A stretch of DNA of 5,759 bases from an uncultured Oscillospiraceae bacterium. GTDB taxonomy: Bacteria > Bacillota > Clostridia > Oscillospirales > Oscillospiraceae. The notes below the pieces were generated by a model that saw only the letters and a program-made list of their open reading frames with translations, made no database searches and was not told the DNA's origin. Positions 5,649 through 5,759 of the stretch are shown piece after piece (the first letter of the stretch is position 1; every line of letters begins with the position of its first letter). The stretch covers positions 1 through 5,759 of the forward strand of contig CAKTZN010000117.1 of the NCBI GenBank assembly GCA_934635545.1. The letters are read 5' to 3'. Position numbers and translations under genes: made by a program.

Positions 5649-5683
5649 AAAAAAAGAGCAAGTCCTTCGACTTGCTCTTTTTT
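5649..5683. terminator. Terminator of the tRNA-Glu transcript (symmetric, may act both ways)
   Basis: A perfect inverted repeat (arms 5650-5664 and 5669-5683, loop CTTC) begins two bases after the tRNA CCA end. Its A/T outer parts give a U-tract on both strands, so it can stop tRNA transcription leftward and could also stop any rightward transcript. Confidence 0.9.
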
Positions 5684-5684
5684 G

Positions 5685-5759
5685 TGGTGACCCGTACCGG
5701 ATTCGAACCGATGTTAAAGGCGTGAGAGGCCTCTGTCTTAACCACTTGACCAACGGGCC
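5685..5759 (-). tRNA. tRNA-Glu (anticodon CUC)
   Basis: A complete 75-nt tRNA, including an encoded CCA (5687-5685), ends at the right edge of the window. The acceptor stem GGCCCGT pairs with ACGGGTC at seven positions (one G-U). The D stem is GTC/GAC, the anticodon stem GAGGC/GCCTT, and the T arm has the standard TTCGAAT loop. The seven-base anticodon loop CTCTCAC places CUC at 34-36 (plus-strand 5726-5724), which reads GAG, the favoured glutamate codon in a GC-rich genome. Any further tRNAs of a cluster would lie beyond the right edge. Confidence 0.96.

Overview
The window looks like a chromosomal segment of a GC-rich, low-oxygen Firmicute, most plausibly a gut clostridium of the Oscillospiraceae type. 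This rests on GC-rich third codon positions, strong AAGGAGG/GGAGG ribosome binding sites, intrinsic terminators with clean U-tracts, a TTG start, and protein families I associate with that group. The taxonomic guess is inference. Every gene I can support is on the minus strand, so transcription runs from right to left.

From right to left: a complete tRNA-Glu (anticodon CUC, CCA encoded) ends exactly at the right edge, followed by a strong symmetric terminator. A new promoter (-10 near 5585-5590) then starts a leader of about 190 nt. The leader holds a possible 36-codon leader ORF and a terminator-like hairpin, and leads to a CNNM/CorC (HlyC-type) membrane protein with two CBS domains, probably started at a TTG. 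Just downstream is a 72-residue protein of unknown function with its own promoter, closed by a strong terminator that overlaps its stop codon.

After that terminator lies a 285-bp intergenic region (3550-3834). It contains an extended -10 promoter, two 16-bp GTTAG-N6-CTAAC dyads whose centres are 63 bp apart, and two leader hairpins. It drives a two-gene operon encoding the two halves of a heterodimeric ABC transporter, each a six-helix membrane domain fused to an ATPase domain. The stop codon of the first gene is directly followed by the start codon of the second. A perfect 14-bp hairpin at the left edge is the probable operon terminator, cut by the window.

The ABC halves have the exporter fold but resemble the YbtPQ/IrtAB-like group (my recollection of the family, not a search), so iron or siderophore traffic is a hypothesis worth testing. 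The paired dyads, one over the predicted transcription start, look like repressor operators; no regulator gene is in the window. The CNNM/CorC protein probably handles Mg2+ or another divalent cation. I see no mobile element, CRISPR array or integrated element.
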